A DNA stretch of 64,000 nt, taken from NCBI GenBank assembly GCA_016706865.1, contig JADJIS010000003.1, forward strand, positions 558,001 through 622,000, in the 5' to 3' direction. Source of the stretch: Bacteroidota bacterium (lineage in GTDB: Bacteria > Bacteroidota > Bacteroidia > Chitinophagales > BACL12). Made by a program: the position numbers and the translations under genes. Positions 43,210 to 52,341 of this stretch are shown here, piece by piece. Under the pieces are notes generated by a model. It was given only the letters and a program-made list of their open reading frames with translations. It did no database searches and was not told where the DNA came from. Each line of letters starts with the position of its first letter. The stretch's first letter is position 1.

Positions 43210-44130
43210 CTATTCTACCACCAATTTACCCGTATTTAAAATTCCATTTTCGTTTCGCAATTGAAATAGGTAAACCGAAGCCGGTAAGTTTTGAATATCA
43301 AAGGAGGAATTTTGACCTGTGATTTCATATTGTGTAACAAGTTGACCGTAAATATTCAAAAGATCCAAGGTTAATTTGTTTTCTATAATTAGATCTGTCA
43401 GTTGAATGTTAAATTTATTATTGGCAGGATTTGGGAAAATATTAACGGATGATCTAGTATTTACATTATCAAGACCTGATGTAATTTGTTCCGCATCTAA
43501 ATTATACAATAAATTATCGTTATGATCATAAATAAAAATGCTCATCAATGGATTTAAAATATACCATTGGTAGTCGATTCCACCTCCGCCATAATCTTCC
43601 TTAACTCTTACTACATCAGTATATGTTTTTGTTGGCGTTATAAGTGTTCCATATCCATCGTAAGTGATCTCCACACTGTTAGGGCTCTCACCGGTTTTTT
43701 GCCAGGTGTCGGTTGCAGAGTCAAGATAATTAAAAGGAAATATCAAATTTGTCCTCGGATTAGGGGTATAATCATTTCCAATTCCCGGTGTTGTGATAAC
43801 ATAAGCAAGAACTTCCATTTTATCCGCGGAAAATTTGAAAAAACTATAATTTCCTGCAAATGCATAAGCATAATTTGATGTTGGAAACGATGCACCAATA
43901 GGGGAGGTTGCAGGGTCAATTACATCAATTACTCCTACAGGTGTAAAACTCACTGTGCTGAAGTCCCATATTTGATCAGCACCACCGCTTCCAACTCCGG
44001 CAGAGGGAGTGCCCAGTGAAACTGGTGCAGAATATCCGGGATCGGGTATATTATCGCCGTTAATAATCACGGGTTGTGCAAAAACTGATACGGTTGAAAT
44101 AGATAGAGCAATGAGTAATGATCTTTTCAT
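43210..44130 (-). CDS. Secreted protein with type IX sorting domain
   Basis: A 306-residue protein with signal peptide MKRSLLIALSISTVSVFAQ, a ~200-residue beta-rich mature region (SFTPVGVIDVIDPATSPIG, AYAFAGNYSFFKF, DYGGGGIDYQWYIL) and a C-terminal sorting domain from about residue 230 (VNIFPNPANNKFNIQL). No catalytic motif is recognised. This mature-region layout is common among uncharacterised sorted proteins of the phylum. Confidence 0.8.
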   Translation of the reverse strand: MKRSLLIALSISTVSVFAQPVIINGDNIPDPGYSAPVSLGTPSAGVGSGGADQIWDFSTVSFTPVGVIDVIDPATSPIGASFPTSNYAYAFAGNYSFFKFSADKMEVLAYVITTPGIGNDYTPNPRTNLIFPFNYLDSATDTWQKTGESPNSVEITYDGYGTLITPTKTYTDVVRVKEDYGGGGIDYQWYILNPLMSIFIYDHNDNLLYNLDAEQITSGLDNVNTRSSVNIFPNPANNKFNIQLTDLIIENKLTLDLLNIYGQLVTQYEITGQNSSFDIQNLPASVYLFQLRNENGILNTGKLVVE

Positions 44131-44260
44131 CTTGTTTGTTTAAATGTTATTCCTACTCGTAAGGCTTTTCGGTAACGCCAATTTTTAAAATAAAGCTTTA
44201 TATTTTAATTGTTGCAATATTACCTTTTATTAAAATATATTTATATGACTTTTCATATAA

Positions 44261-45349
44261 TTAATATTGCGAACTGGAAAATTTGTTTTCTTCATCAATT
44301 ATGAGTCCATTTTCAGAAAACCACTTTGTAAAGTCATCGTAAGCAGTTTTATGAGTATCATACCATTTATCAAATCCTTTCAAATCTCCCTGCATTAATA
44401 TCCAATGGTTATACGATTCCATATGTCCGGCTTCTTTAATTTGTTTTTGATAACTGAACAACACATTCGGATAACTTTCGTCGTGTTTATTGGTAAAATA
44501 ACTATCTACAAAAATACTTCTTATGGTGTCTAATGAATTGATGTCGGTTGCTCTTACAGCTAGAAGCGACAGCATTAAAGTAGGTTCGTAAACTCCAATA
44601 CCATAAGGCATTTTAAACTTTGTAGGGTCAGAAAGGTCGCTGATGTTTATTGTGGCATTCTGACTGAAACTAATGGAAAAAGTAGTGTCGTTTGTAAACT
44701 GAATTTGGCTGTTGTAAGTATCATAAAGTAATTTACTTATTTCCACCGTTCTTTTGCTGTTGCGTTCCAGATTCATGAATATTTCACCGTAGATCATACC
44801 CCAAACCTCTTCTGAGGAGTTGCAATATATCCTAGCAGCCCAATAATAATTAGAGGGAAATTGAGGATCAACTTCAATGCCTTTTTCATAATAATCTAAT
44901 GCTTTATTGTATTCCTCTTTCCCCATTTGCATGATCCCTAATTCTAAATACAAATTCCCTGCATTCGGAAATTTCTTTACACCTTTTTCATACATTTCGA
45001 TCGCATCTTCCGGTTTTCCGATCATGTCGTAACTATTGCCCAACAATTGGAAAAGTTGAGCAGTAACATCTTTGTGTTTTTCTACCTTTTCCAGAATTTT
45101 TATAGCGCCTTTATAATCTTTCTTCAAATAGTGTGCATATGCTAATTCATAAGGATAATCAAATCTGTCAGGATCCAATTTTTGTGCTTCCTCTAGTAAT
45201 TCTATACTTGCTTCGATCTTCCCATTATCCATAAGTTCTATGGCTTTCATCCCTTTTTCATAGGCCTTTTCCTCATTTGTTTGGGCAAAGGTGAGTTGGC
45301 AAAATGTAATGAACATTATAGCCATTAGGGTTTTGGTAGTTATTGTCAT
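44261..45349 (-). CDS. Exported TPR-repeat protein
   Basis: A 362-residue protein with a signal peptide (ending ...CQLTFAQ) and four or five tetratricopeptide repeats in residues 25-170 (AYEKGMKAIELMDNGKIEAS, LDPDRFDYPYELAYAHYLKK, DMIGKPEDAIEMYEKG, MGKEEYNKALDYYEKG). The C-terminal ~190 residues form a different, mixed domain. It presumably scaffolds protein contacts in the periplasm. An ATG 24 bp downstream is an alternative start but would shorten the signal peptide. Confidence 0.82.
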   Translation of the reverse strand: MTITTKTLMAIMFITFCQLTFAQTNEEKAYEKGMKAIELMDNGKIEASIELLEEAQKLDPDRFDYPYELAYAHYLKKDYKGAIKILEKVEKHKDVTAQLFQLLGNSYDMIGKPEDAIEMYEKGVKKFPNAGNLYLELGIMQMGKEEYNKALDYYEKGIEVDPQFPSNYYWAARIYCNSSEEVWGMIYGEIFMNLERNSKRTVEISKLLYDTYNSQIQFTNDTTFSISFSQNATINISDLSDPTKFKMPYGIGVYEPTLMLSLLAVRATDINSLDTIRSIFVDSYFTNKHDESYPNVLFSYQKQIKEAGHMESYNHWILMQGDLKGFDKWYDTHKTAYDDFTKWFSENGLIIDEENKFSSSQY

Positions 45350-45438
45350 GTCAGGAGGGTTTAGGTGTGTTATTTAAATAGTTTTATTTACCAAAGGGTG
45401 GTTTAATTAACAATATTACAAATTAATTTAAAATATGC

Positions 45439-45960
45439 CTATAATTTCATAGCATTTTTGGCACCTTTTTTAATTTCTAATACAAGTTCCATATAGTTTG
45501 ATGTAATGGAGGGTATGAATATGGTATCGGGACCACCAACTCCAAACCGACTACTTCGTTTTGGCCACAGGTAAAAAAAAATAGTCCAGTTATTTCCCTT
45601 TACGATCATAGTTCCATGATAATATTTGTTAATAACGGCAATTTGATTTAAATTTATTTCCGTTACATGTTCATTCGCAAAGTGAAATTTTAAAATATTG
45701 TTTTCAATGCTAAATTTCCCTTCAGCTAGCTGATACAGATTTTTGTTTGAGAGGTATATGCCTAAACAAAAAGCGAGCACTGTTACTAATCCTATAATAA
45801 AAAAAGTCCAAAATGGAAGATCAGGTTCCATATTTTGCATTGGAATGATGATAATTGAAAATAACAACAATATTACAATTGTAAATACTATGGAAGATCG
45901 TATAGTAACCATTTTGATAAATGGTGGCATTTTGTTCTTATCGATGTAAAATTTATTCAT
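45439..45960 (-). CDS. Two-helix membrane protein with PH-like tail
   Basis: A 173-residue protein: two hydrophobic segments (about 20-42 and 52-70), then a ~100-residue beta-rich region (FSIENNILKFHFANEHVTEI, GTMIVKGNNWTIFFYLWPKR) that resembles bacterial PH-like domains of the YcxB type. Function is unknown. It lies between a TPR gene and a hypothetical exported protein, all on the minus strand. Confidence 0.65.
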   Translation of the reverse strand: MNKFYIDKNKMPPFIKMVTIRSSIVFTIVILLLFSIIIIPMQNMEPDLPFWTFFIIGLVTVLAFCLGIYLSNKNLYQLAEGKFSIENNILKFHFANEHVTEINLNQIAVINKYYHGTMIVKGNNWTIFFYLWPKRSSRFGVGGPDTIFIPSITSNYMELVLEIKKGAKNAMKL

Positions 45961-46021
45961 TAAATTATTTCGTTGCTTAGAAGAGGATTTTTTTTGGGGA
46001 TATAAATTATTATATAATTAG

Positions 46022-46630
46022 TCAGGACTTAACTACTTTATAATTATCAATAACTTTTTTATGTATCCAGGTTGTGAAAGTGAGGAAATTGATAAATTTT
46101 AAAAGATATTCATCAGTACAAATTTGTATAAGGGTATCAGGATAACAATCATAACATTTAACAGGCATTTCATAACAATTTAAAAATTCTTTAATTCCGG
46201 AAATAAATTCAGAAGCAGCTAAAGTATAGGGAAAGCTGCGATAATCGCCATAAGTATATTCCTCACCTTTTAGTGTGATTTTTTCCGCTAAAATTGGAAT
46301 TTCACCGGTGCTTGCATTAATTAATGCAAAGGTGTTATTGTTCTTTCTTAGGAAAAGAATCAGATTTTGACCAATTTCGACTGTGTCATAACGTTTATCA
46401 CATATCCACTCCTGAAATGGCTCCACGTTTATAATTGTGTCTGAAGTACCTTTAATATATTCTGTGATCTTAAAAGAATAAGTTTTTTCGCCAACATCTA
46501 CAATTTTCCCCACCACGATCAGATCTGCTTGTAATGCGACCAGTTCAATTGGAAGTGACTCCTTTTTCGCCCATGAGTTCGTTGAAATCGTTAACAGAAA
46601 TAGTGTTAAAACTCGGGAGATTTTAGACAT
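46022..46630 (-). CDS. Exported protein of unknown function
   Basis: A 202-residue protein with signal peptide MSKISRVLTLFLLTISTNSWAK. The next ~90 residues alternate beta strands (ADLIVVGKIVDVGEKTYSFK, EYIKGTSDTIINV), a pattern seen in small OB-like or TIMP-like exported proteins. The C-terminal part contains CYEMPVKCYDCYPDTLIQIC, four cysteines that could form disulfides or bind metal. I do not recognise a specific family. Confidence 0.6.
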   Translation of the reverse strand: MSKISRVLTLFLLTISTNSWAKKESLPIELVALQADLIVVGKIVDVGEKTYSFKITEYIKGTSDTIINVEPFQEWICDKRYDTVEIGQNLILFLRKNNNTFALINASTGEIPILAEKITLKGEEYTYGDYRSFPYTLAASEFISGIKEFLNCYEMPVKCYDCYPDTLIQICTDEYLLKFINFLTFTTWIHKKVIDNYKVVKS

Positions 46631-46719
46631 AAAAACAAAGTTGAGGAATTTGAAATATAGTTATAAAGATATCTTATATTTTTTAAGATTCAAGGGTGAT
46701 GAATCTATGTTGTTTAGCA

Positions 46720-47613
46720 TTACTTATAATTAAACCTCAGCAAACTTGGTTTTTTATCCTGCCCTTCATTCGTAATAAGCATATCCCCATTCTCAAAAAA
46801 GGTAATACCTTCTGCCTTATTAAACATTTCAGGGTCGAGTTGTTCTATATGTTCTATTTCACCTAAGCTGTTAAACATAAAGATCAAATGATCGGTTGCA
46901 GAGAGTACGTAAAGTTGAGAGGTGATCGGATGAATGCCAATAGCCGAAATCGCAAATTTTATGATGGGTTCCGTTATCTGTCCCTTCTTTTTTGTTCGGG
47001 TTGGAAGATCAACTTTTTCCTCCAATGCAAATTGTTTGATCACCTGAAGGTTAAATTCATAAACGGGTTCCTCACTTAATTTTTTAGTGGAAAGATCAAA
47101 CCCGTAGATCACTCGTTTGTCTTTAAATTCCGGACCTTTTCCAATTTTGCCTTTACATGCGATCAGCAATCTGTTATTTTCAACATCGTAACAAAGTCCC
47201 TCATTATTATCGGCAGGAATTCCGGTGTAATACGAAAATATTTTAAAATCCGGAGTTGTATAATCCGTGATCTCAAAAAGTATCCCATCACTTTGCAAAA
47301 CATATAATTTCTGTCCCACACGCGTTATGCCTTCATAATCGCCATCGTAATTGAAAGTGTATTGTTCCTTTATTTTATTATTGATAATATCATACATAAA
47401 AATATATCCATTTTCATCCTGAACACAGGCAATGGTATTTGCATCTATAAGGGTAAGTCCTGATATTTCATGTAAAATTTCCGGTAAAAATAAGGTTACA
47501 TTAGGTGCATGAAATTTATATTCTGACTTTTTAAGATTGTGATTATTGGATACACTGCAGCCAGTGGTTATTATAAAAATTAAGAAAATATATTTGGATA
47601 TTGTATGTAACAT
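46720..47613 (-). CDS. SdiA-regulated-like beta-propeller lipoprotein
   Basis: A 297-residue lipoprotein; the N-terminus ends in the lipobox-like TTGCS. The mature part begins HEISGLTLIDANTIACVQDE and contains GDYEGITRVGQKLYVLQSDG, DNNEGLCYDVENNRLLIACK, ATDHLIFMFNSLGEI and KAEGITFFENGDMLITNEGQ, i.e. repeated ExGxT/Y-type blades of the SdiA-regulated (phytase-like propeller) family. Outer-membrane-anchored; ligand or enzyme activity unknown. Confidence 0.8.
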   Translation of the reverse strand: MLHTISKYIFLIFIITTGCSVSNNHNLKKSEYKFHAPNVTLFLPEILHEISGLTLIDANTIACVQDENGYIFMYDIINNKIKEQYTFNYDGDYEGITRVGQKLYVLQSDGILFEITDYTTPDFKIFSYYTGIPADNNEGLCYDVENNRLLIACKGKIGKGPEFKDKRVIYGFDLSTKKLSEEPVYEFNLQVIKQFALEEKVDLPTRTKKKGQITEPIIKFAISAIGIHPITSQLYVLSATDHLIFMFNSLGEIEHIEQLDPEMFNKAEGITFFENGDMLITNEGQDKKPSLLRFNYK

Positions 47614-47730
47614 TATTTTTGATTGACCCTTACAATGCTTTTGTATAACATTTTTTTAAATTGAAATAGATAACCAGATAAAAGTATAAAAAATTAATAA
47701 TAATTCCTAAAACAGTAAACAGTTCGATAA

Positions 47731-49884
47731 TTACTGCTTTTTTTTCGATCCTGTGGAAGTAAAGGCTTTGTAAACAATTTTTCCTATTGTATTTATTCTT
47801 TCAAAATTTTCTTTGAAAGGAGAGGGGGATAGTACCGAATACTGGAAATTAATATCCGCAGTGTTAAATTCAGATTGGAATGGGAAAAGTAAAATAAAAC
47901 TGAATGGCTCGAAATATTTATTGAGTTTGGCAGGAATCTGTTCTAATACCGGGATGTAGGAAACACTTTTTTGTCTTGCGCTTACCACAATAAAAAGATC
48001 ATCCGGAGTAAGTTCATTGGCTATACTTTTAAAATCGTCCCAATCAGTAAATTCACTGTAAGTGGCATCGAGTTTAAAATTTTTGGCGTTGATAGCATCT
48101 ATTAATTCGAGTGTTTTGCGTTCACCCCAAAAAATACAGGGTGCTCCAATTTGTTTTGACAATTGATTGATCCCTTCCAGCCATCGGAAAAATCCACTTT
48201 CAAATTCAGCATTCGGTGGCATTAATACGGCGATTTTATTAAAGGTATTTACCGGTTTAATTATTTTACTTATCCATAACATTTGTTCATTGCCGTGAAT
48301 GATATTATGTAATAAGGAACCAAAAATTCTGTCGCTGGTGGTAATTTTTTCATGCCAACCCATAACAACTTCGGTAATACCTAATTCTTTTATTGCTCTG
48401 GAAATACCTGAGGCAATATTCACATCTACCCTTGTAAGAACTTGAACACTTGTGTCTGCTGATGAAATATGTTCCGCAGCAAGCTCTAGCCCGCGTTTAC
48501 TGCGCAATATTTTTTCTTTGGTATCAGCATCATCTTCAATAACTGCAAGCGGATATATAGGTTCTTTGGAACCTGGATTTCGTATTAATAAAGCGAGATC
48601 CAATAAATTATGTGCAGAGTCGGGATTTCCCACCGGAACCAGAATACGTTCCAATATTTCAGGATCGGTATCAATTTTTCTGTTTTGTGCAATTACATAT
48701 TTTCGTCCTGCAGCTTCTGTAACAAAAGAACTGACAAGGCAGCTCACTAAAATTACGATAATTGTTCCGTTGAGAATATTTTCACTTAATAATCCGAGGT
48801 CAAATCCCACCAAAATAATCGCGAGAGTTGCGGCAGCGTGAGCAGTACTTAAACCGAAAATTAAATTTCCTTCATTGGAAGTAAACCTATATATTTTTTG
48901 AGTAATAATTGCTGCGATATATTTAGTACTTAGTGCAACTACCACTAGTACTCCTGCAACATAAAGTGCATAGGTGCCGTTAAATAATACCTGTAAATTA
49001 ATGATCATTCCTACATTGATGAGAAAAAATGGAATGAAAATATTATTCCCCACAAAAACCAACCTGTTTTTGAGTGCCGATTGATGTGGAATTAATCTGT
49101 TGAGCGCAATTCCCGCAAGAAAGGCTCCAATAATATGTTCTAAACCGGCAAGTTGTGATAAAAAGGCAGCCAGAAATACGATGGTTAAAACAAATATAAA
49201 TTGTGATCCGCCTTCCCCTTCCAGTTTGCGAAAAAACCATTTTGCGATTATGGGAAATATGTATAAAACAATAAATGCAAACGCAATCACGGAAATGCCT
49301 AACCTCACCCAAAAAATACTATCTGTTTTTGCCAGTGAAAAATTGGTGATCACCGAAAATAATAATAATACCAGTGTATCGGTTATAATTGTTCCGCCCA
49401 CGGTTAAACTTACCGGTCGGGCTTTTGTAATTCCCAATCGCGTGATAATAGGATATGCAATTAATGTTTGTGTGGAAAACATACTCGCTGTTATCAGGGA
49501 TGGAATTAATTCGAGATGCAATAAATTTTTACAAACAACGTATCCGATAATAAATGGAATAATAAATGTTAAAAGTCCGAAAACGGTACTTTTAGTGGCA
49601 TTTTTCTTAAAACCGGTCATTTCAATCTCCAGCCCTGCAAGAAACATGATATACAATAAACCAACTGTTCCAAACAAAACGATTGCTCCGTCTCTTTCCA
49701 GTAAATTAAATCCATGCGGCCCGATCACCACACCTGCAATTATCATCCCCACAATAGAAGGGATCCTTAAACGATTAAGTAAAACCGGTGATAACAGAAT
49801 TATACACAGAACAATAGAAAATATAATGACCGGCTCCTTAAAAGGAGTGCTAAGATCTACAAGCAGCGGCAGCACAAAAGTCAT
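47731..49884 (-). CDS. Kef-type cation:proton antiporter (CPA2) with USP-like C-terminus
   Basis: A 717-residue inner-membrane antiporter. The first ~395 residues contain about 12-13 membrane helices with LAGLEIEM and a core HIIGAFLAGIALNR segment typical of CPA2 exchangers (KefB/NapA-like). The following ~300 residues form two universal-stress-protein-like domains (ILERILVPVGNPDSAHNLLD; FNKIAVLMPPNAEFESGFFR) instead of the TrkA-N domain of KefB. It likely exchanges Na+ or K+ for H+. USP tails on CPA2 proteins are frequent in Bacteroidota and may bind nucleotides for regulation. Confidence 0.9.
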   Translation of the reverse strand: MTFVLPLLVDLSTPFKEPVIIFSIVLCIILLSPVLLNRLRIPSIVGMIIAGVVIGPHGFNLLERDGAIVLFGTVGLLYIMFLAGLEIEMTGFKKNATKSTVFGLLTFIIPFIIGYVVCKNLLHLELIPSLITASMFSTQTLIAYPIITRLGITKARPVSLTVGGTIITDTLVLLLFSVITNFSLAKTDSIFWVRLGISVIAFAFIVLYIFPIIAKWFFRKLEGEGGSQFIFVLTIVFLAAFLSQLAGLEHIIGAFLAGIALNRLIPHQSALKNRLVFVGNNIFIPFFLINVGMIINLQVLFNGTYALYVAGVLVVVALSTKYIAAIITQKIYRFTSNEGNLIFGLSTAHAAATLAIILVGFDLGLLSENILNGTIIVILVSCLVSSFVTEAAGRKYVIAQNRKIDTDPEILERILVPVGNPDSAHNLLDLALLIRNPGSKEPIYPLAVIEDDADTKEKILRSKRGLELAAEHISSADTSVQVLTRVDVNIASGISRAIKELGITEVVMGWHEKITTSDRIFGSLLHNIIHGNEQMLWISKIIKPVNTFNKIAVLMPPNAEFESGFFRWLEGINQLSKQIGAPCIFWGERKTLELIDAINAKNFKLDATYSEFTDWDDFKSIANELTPDDLFIVVSARQKSVSYIPVLEQIPAKLNKYFEPFSFILLFPFQSEFNTADINFQYSVLSPSPFKENFERINTIGKIVYKAFTSTGSKKKQ

Positions 49885-49891
49885 TTCGCCG

Positions 49892-49899
49892 CAAAGTTA
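49892..49899 (-). promoter_or_regulatory. -7 box (TAacTTTG), 7 nt from the antiporter start
   Basis: Perfect TAnnTTTG on the minus strand followed by CGGCGAA and the ATG. Confidence 0.55.
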
Positions 49900-50194
49900 A
49901 GGGATAATTGACAATTGACAATTTGAAAAATTCGAATGCCATGATTATTAACACTCTCCGATGGGCAATCAGATATGAGTTTACATATTGGAATTGTTAT
50001 AATTAATCTTATAAAATATAATGTGAAATTTCTTTACCACAATTCTGCTAAGAATAGGAGATTCCTTTAATCACGGCTAACGATACGAATTTTCAAATAG
50101 GAATCAATTTTTATCCCTTAGTTAAACAAGTCCTTTGTCCTATTTTCCTTGTCCTGCATCCAGTCCTACTTCCTACTTCCTATTTCCTATGTCC
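49900..50194. other. Intergenic region with micro-repeats
   Basis: A 310-bp gap between two minus-strand genes (including the promoter box). It holds AATTGACAATTGACAAT at 49905-49925 (the heptamer family of 9.4, 9.7 and 14.8 kb) and a TTCCTA-type micro-repeat at 50162-50190 (TCCTACTTCCTACTTCCTAT). Nothing else is evident. Confidence 0.7.
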
Positions 50195-50860
50195 CTATTG
50201 AATCATGTCCGAAATTATCTTGAGCAAATTAGAATAAAAATTACCTTTTATTTCACGGATGAAAACAAATTTATCGCTTGCTGCGCCAAAGAAGGGGCGG
50301 AGTGTCCAGGCGAGTTGGGTGCCGACAAATGCGTATAGTATCATCCAGATTCGAACTACTGTTCTTCTTTTATTATATAATGCAACTTCTTCCTTGCTGT
50401 CGCTTAAAATGGTATAATAAAAAAAGCGAACTCCTACCAAGCCGGAGATGGTAAAAAATATTACATTTAAAAATTGAAATACTGCATCATTGTTATTGGT
50501 AATTAAAAATAATAATGTAACAGGTGCGAATCCTACTAATAATATTCCGATAATACATGTTGCAGTTAAGGCAATTGCCATGGATTGCAACATACTCGCT
50601 TTTGAACCGATAAAACTATCGAAAATGAAAAATGCGGGCATGCAAATGGCAAGCGTGATCAGATATAAACAGGGCAATTTTATCATACTTGCCAATGCAT
50701 ATAAAATGTTCTCATGTAAACCAATAATAAACCCATAAGTGCCAAATGCAATGGCACCGGTAATTGTGAGACTTATTATTCGTTTTTTAAGATCATCTGA
50801 CGATCTTATTTCTGTTACAAATTGGGTGCGGTTTTGGAGTAGTGTGGTTACGAGATTCAT
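50195..50860 (-). CDS. Polytopic membrane protein of unknown function
   Basis: A 221-residue protein. A soluble N-terminus (about 25 residues) is followed by five or six membrane segments between residues 28 and 190 and ends in a short tail (FIREIKGNFYSNLLKIISDM). The segment LAWTLRPFFG followed by FIREIKGNFY near the C-terminus looks conserved in a Bacteroidota membrane family that I cannot name securely. It has no obvious partner gene. A TATTTAGTA-type micro-repeat lies just upstream of the start (50865-50895). Confidence 0.65.
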   Translation of the reverse strand: MNLVTTLLQNRTQFVTEIRSSDDLKKRIISLTITGAIAFGTYGFIIGLHENILYALASMIKLPCLYLITLAICMPAFFIFDSFIGSKASMLQSMAIALTATCIIGILLVGFAPVTLLFLITNNNDAVFQFLNVIFFTISGLVGVRFFYYTILSDSKEEVALYNKRRTVVRIWMILYAFVGTQLAWTLRPFFGAASDKFVFIREIKGNFYSNLLKIISDMIQ

Positions 50861-50969
50861 AAGTGAGTATTTAGTAGTTAGTATTTAGTATATAGATAGG
50901 TCTGCCTGTTTTTTATAGTTATTTATTTTGATGGAATGGTTGCATATTATTAACGGGTTTAAAATATTT

Positions 50970-51425
50970 TTACACTTCAGTTTCCGGGATTTTTTCATAA
51001 TACTTGAATTTTTTCCCCCAATATAAAATTCCAATTGAAAGGCCAATTGAATAGGATAAAAAGGCTTCCCATAACATCGGTTCCGTGAGGTTTTGTGGAA
51101 ATGGTTTGTTGCGAAGAAAAAATATATACAATGTAGCGAAACACAATAAATAACTAAAAATGCAGAGGATAAAATTAAATGTATATTTGGTTTTTGTAAA
51201 TTTTTCAACTGCTATGATCGTATAAATTAAAATTAAAAATGCGAGGATACTTCTAAATAGTGAAATTCCAATAAAAACAATTAATAAAATAAACAACCCA
51301 CTTACATCACTAAGTTTGTTAACTCCCTCACCATCTATTAAAGTTGTAATTAGCAAAAAAATTGTGCTACCTGATAATACAGAACAGAACCAAATTTTAA
51401 GTGCGTAGGGAACATATGGTGGCAT
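50970..51425 (-). CDS. Small membrane protein, third gene of a coupled set
   Basis: A 151-residue protein with four hydrophobic segments (about 8-30, 40-65, 65-105 and 120-140) and a charged C-terminus (GKKFKYYEKIPETEV). Its ATG overlaps the stop of the preceding gene in the arrangement TAATG, indicating translational coupling. I do not recognise the family. Confidence 0.65.
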   Translation of the reverse strand: MPPYVPYALKIWFCSVLSGSTIFLLITTLIDGEGVNKLSDVSGLFILLIVFIGISLFRSILAFLILIYTIIAVEKFTKTKYTFNFILCIFSYLLCFATLYIFFLRNKPFPQNLTEPMLWEAFLSYSIGLSIGILYWGKKFKYYEKIPETEV

Positions 51426-51826
51426 TAGTATATATTTTGATCTGAATAAAATCTAAAATTTTCAAAGAAAGCATAATAAAGTACTACCAATATGCTTATG
51501 GATGCATACATGAGTAATGCTATTTGTATAAAAGTTCCTTTGAATTGAATGTCGGTAACAATATTGTCGCGCTGAGCCGAATATTTCAATTGTATCATCG
51601 CTTTTAGGTTTACCAAAATGGTAATGATGGGCAAACCAACCATTATCATAAGGGTTAGGAGGGAGGATACTCTGTCGACCGGAATCATGATATGTTCCAT
51701 GATGATAGGTTTTTCAAAAAATACCGCCAAAAAAATACCCAGCCAAAATAAAGAGGGTACCGCCATAAGAATCAATCCCGTCGCCGTTGCGAAGTTGTCG
51801 GGATGCATTGATGTTGATTTTTTCAT
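51425..51826 (-). CDS. Small membrane protein, second gene of a coupled set
   Basis: About 133 residues from the ATG at 51826 (MKKSTSMHPDNFATATG); upstream in-frame ATGs at 51847 and 51877 exist but would overlap the preceding gene far more. Three membrane segments (LILMAVPSLFWLGIFLAVFF, SLLTLMIMVGLPIITILVNL, IALLMYASISILVVLYYAFF). The family is not recognised. It is coupled to the following gene by TAATG. If one A were added to the A8 run at its start, it would also be coupled to the preceding gene by ATGA. Confidence 0.65.
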   Translation of the reverse strand: MKKSTSMHPDNFATATGLILMAVPSLFWLGIFLAVFFEKPIIMEHIMIPVDRVSSLLTLMIMVGLPIITILVNLKAMIQLKYSAQRDNIVTDIQFKGTFIQIALLMYASISILVVLYYAFFENFRFYSDQNIY

Positions 51827-52058
51827 TTTTTTTAAGTTTTTGATCATTACCTGAACAATTGGACGCAATGAAACCATAGATCACCCAAATGCTGACTAAA
51901 TAAGGTAGCAGCGATATTAAAGTATCACTCACCGAATGGGAGTTTCTGTCAATTGCGATGAAAAACCAGACATTGCCCATTATTGCACAAATACTGATGA
52001 GTGACCCTGTTATTGTTATTGGAAAATAGATCCAACCGACCTTTTTGAATAATTTCAT
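51714..52058 (-). CDS. Small membrane protein, first gene of a coupled set (probable 3' frameshift)
   Basis: As read, 114 residues: two membrane segments (YFPITITGSLISICAIMGNV and LISLLPYLVSIWVIYGFIAS) with HSHSVSD-type loop sequence DRNSHSVSDTL between them, a pattern known from ~70-80-residue Bacteroidota proteins. The last ~36 residues run through the start of the next gene in another frame and look non-coding. One extra A in the A8 run (51826-51833) would end the protein at residue 78 and create an ATGA overlap with the next start. It is therefore either a frameshifted gene, a sequencing error or a genuine extension. Confidence 0.6.
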   Translation of the reverse strand: MKLFKKVGWIYFPITITGSLISICAIMGNVWFFIAIDRNSHSVSDTLISLLPYLVSIWVIYGFIASNCSGNDQKLKKNEKININASRQLRNGDGIDSYGGTLFILAGYFFGGIF

Positions 52059-52094
52059 CGCAAATAAGTTTTAATATCAAACTACTTTGAGATA

Positions 52095-52102
52095 CAAAGT
52101 TA
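52095..52102 (-). promoter_or_regulatory. -7 box (TAacTTTG) for the coupled small membrane-protein genes
   Basis: Perfect TAnnTTTG followed by TATC, 36 nt before the ATG at 52058. The 283-bp gap up to the next gene is otherwise A-rich and without a convincing gene. Confidence 0.55.
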
Positions 52103-52341
52103 ATGAAATTTTCGAATCTGCAAGGAAAAAAGAATTTTTTTTTAAAAAAATTGATGAGAAAAGCTGAAAACCTGAGGGGAAACCATACAGGGCAAGGAAA
52201 AGAAGTTTTTTTCAACCTAAAAAACCAACCAAAAACAAATTACGTAAGTATGCCAGAAAAAATTTATAGTTCAACCTTGCTTGTGTGTTCGTTTCCTCAC
52301 TGTGAGTTCGCCGATGAGGTGGATAAAGCGGTGGGGATTTT

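Noticed and set aside
49100..49900. 266-codon open frame on the plus strand
   Set aside because: It is antisense to the well-supported Kef-type antiporter; its product is rich in Ile/Asn/Pro without domain features, as expected for a shadow frame.
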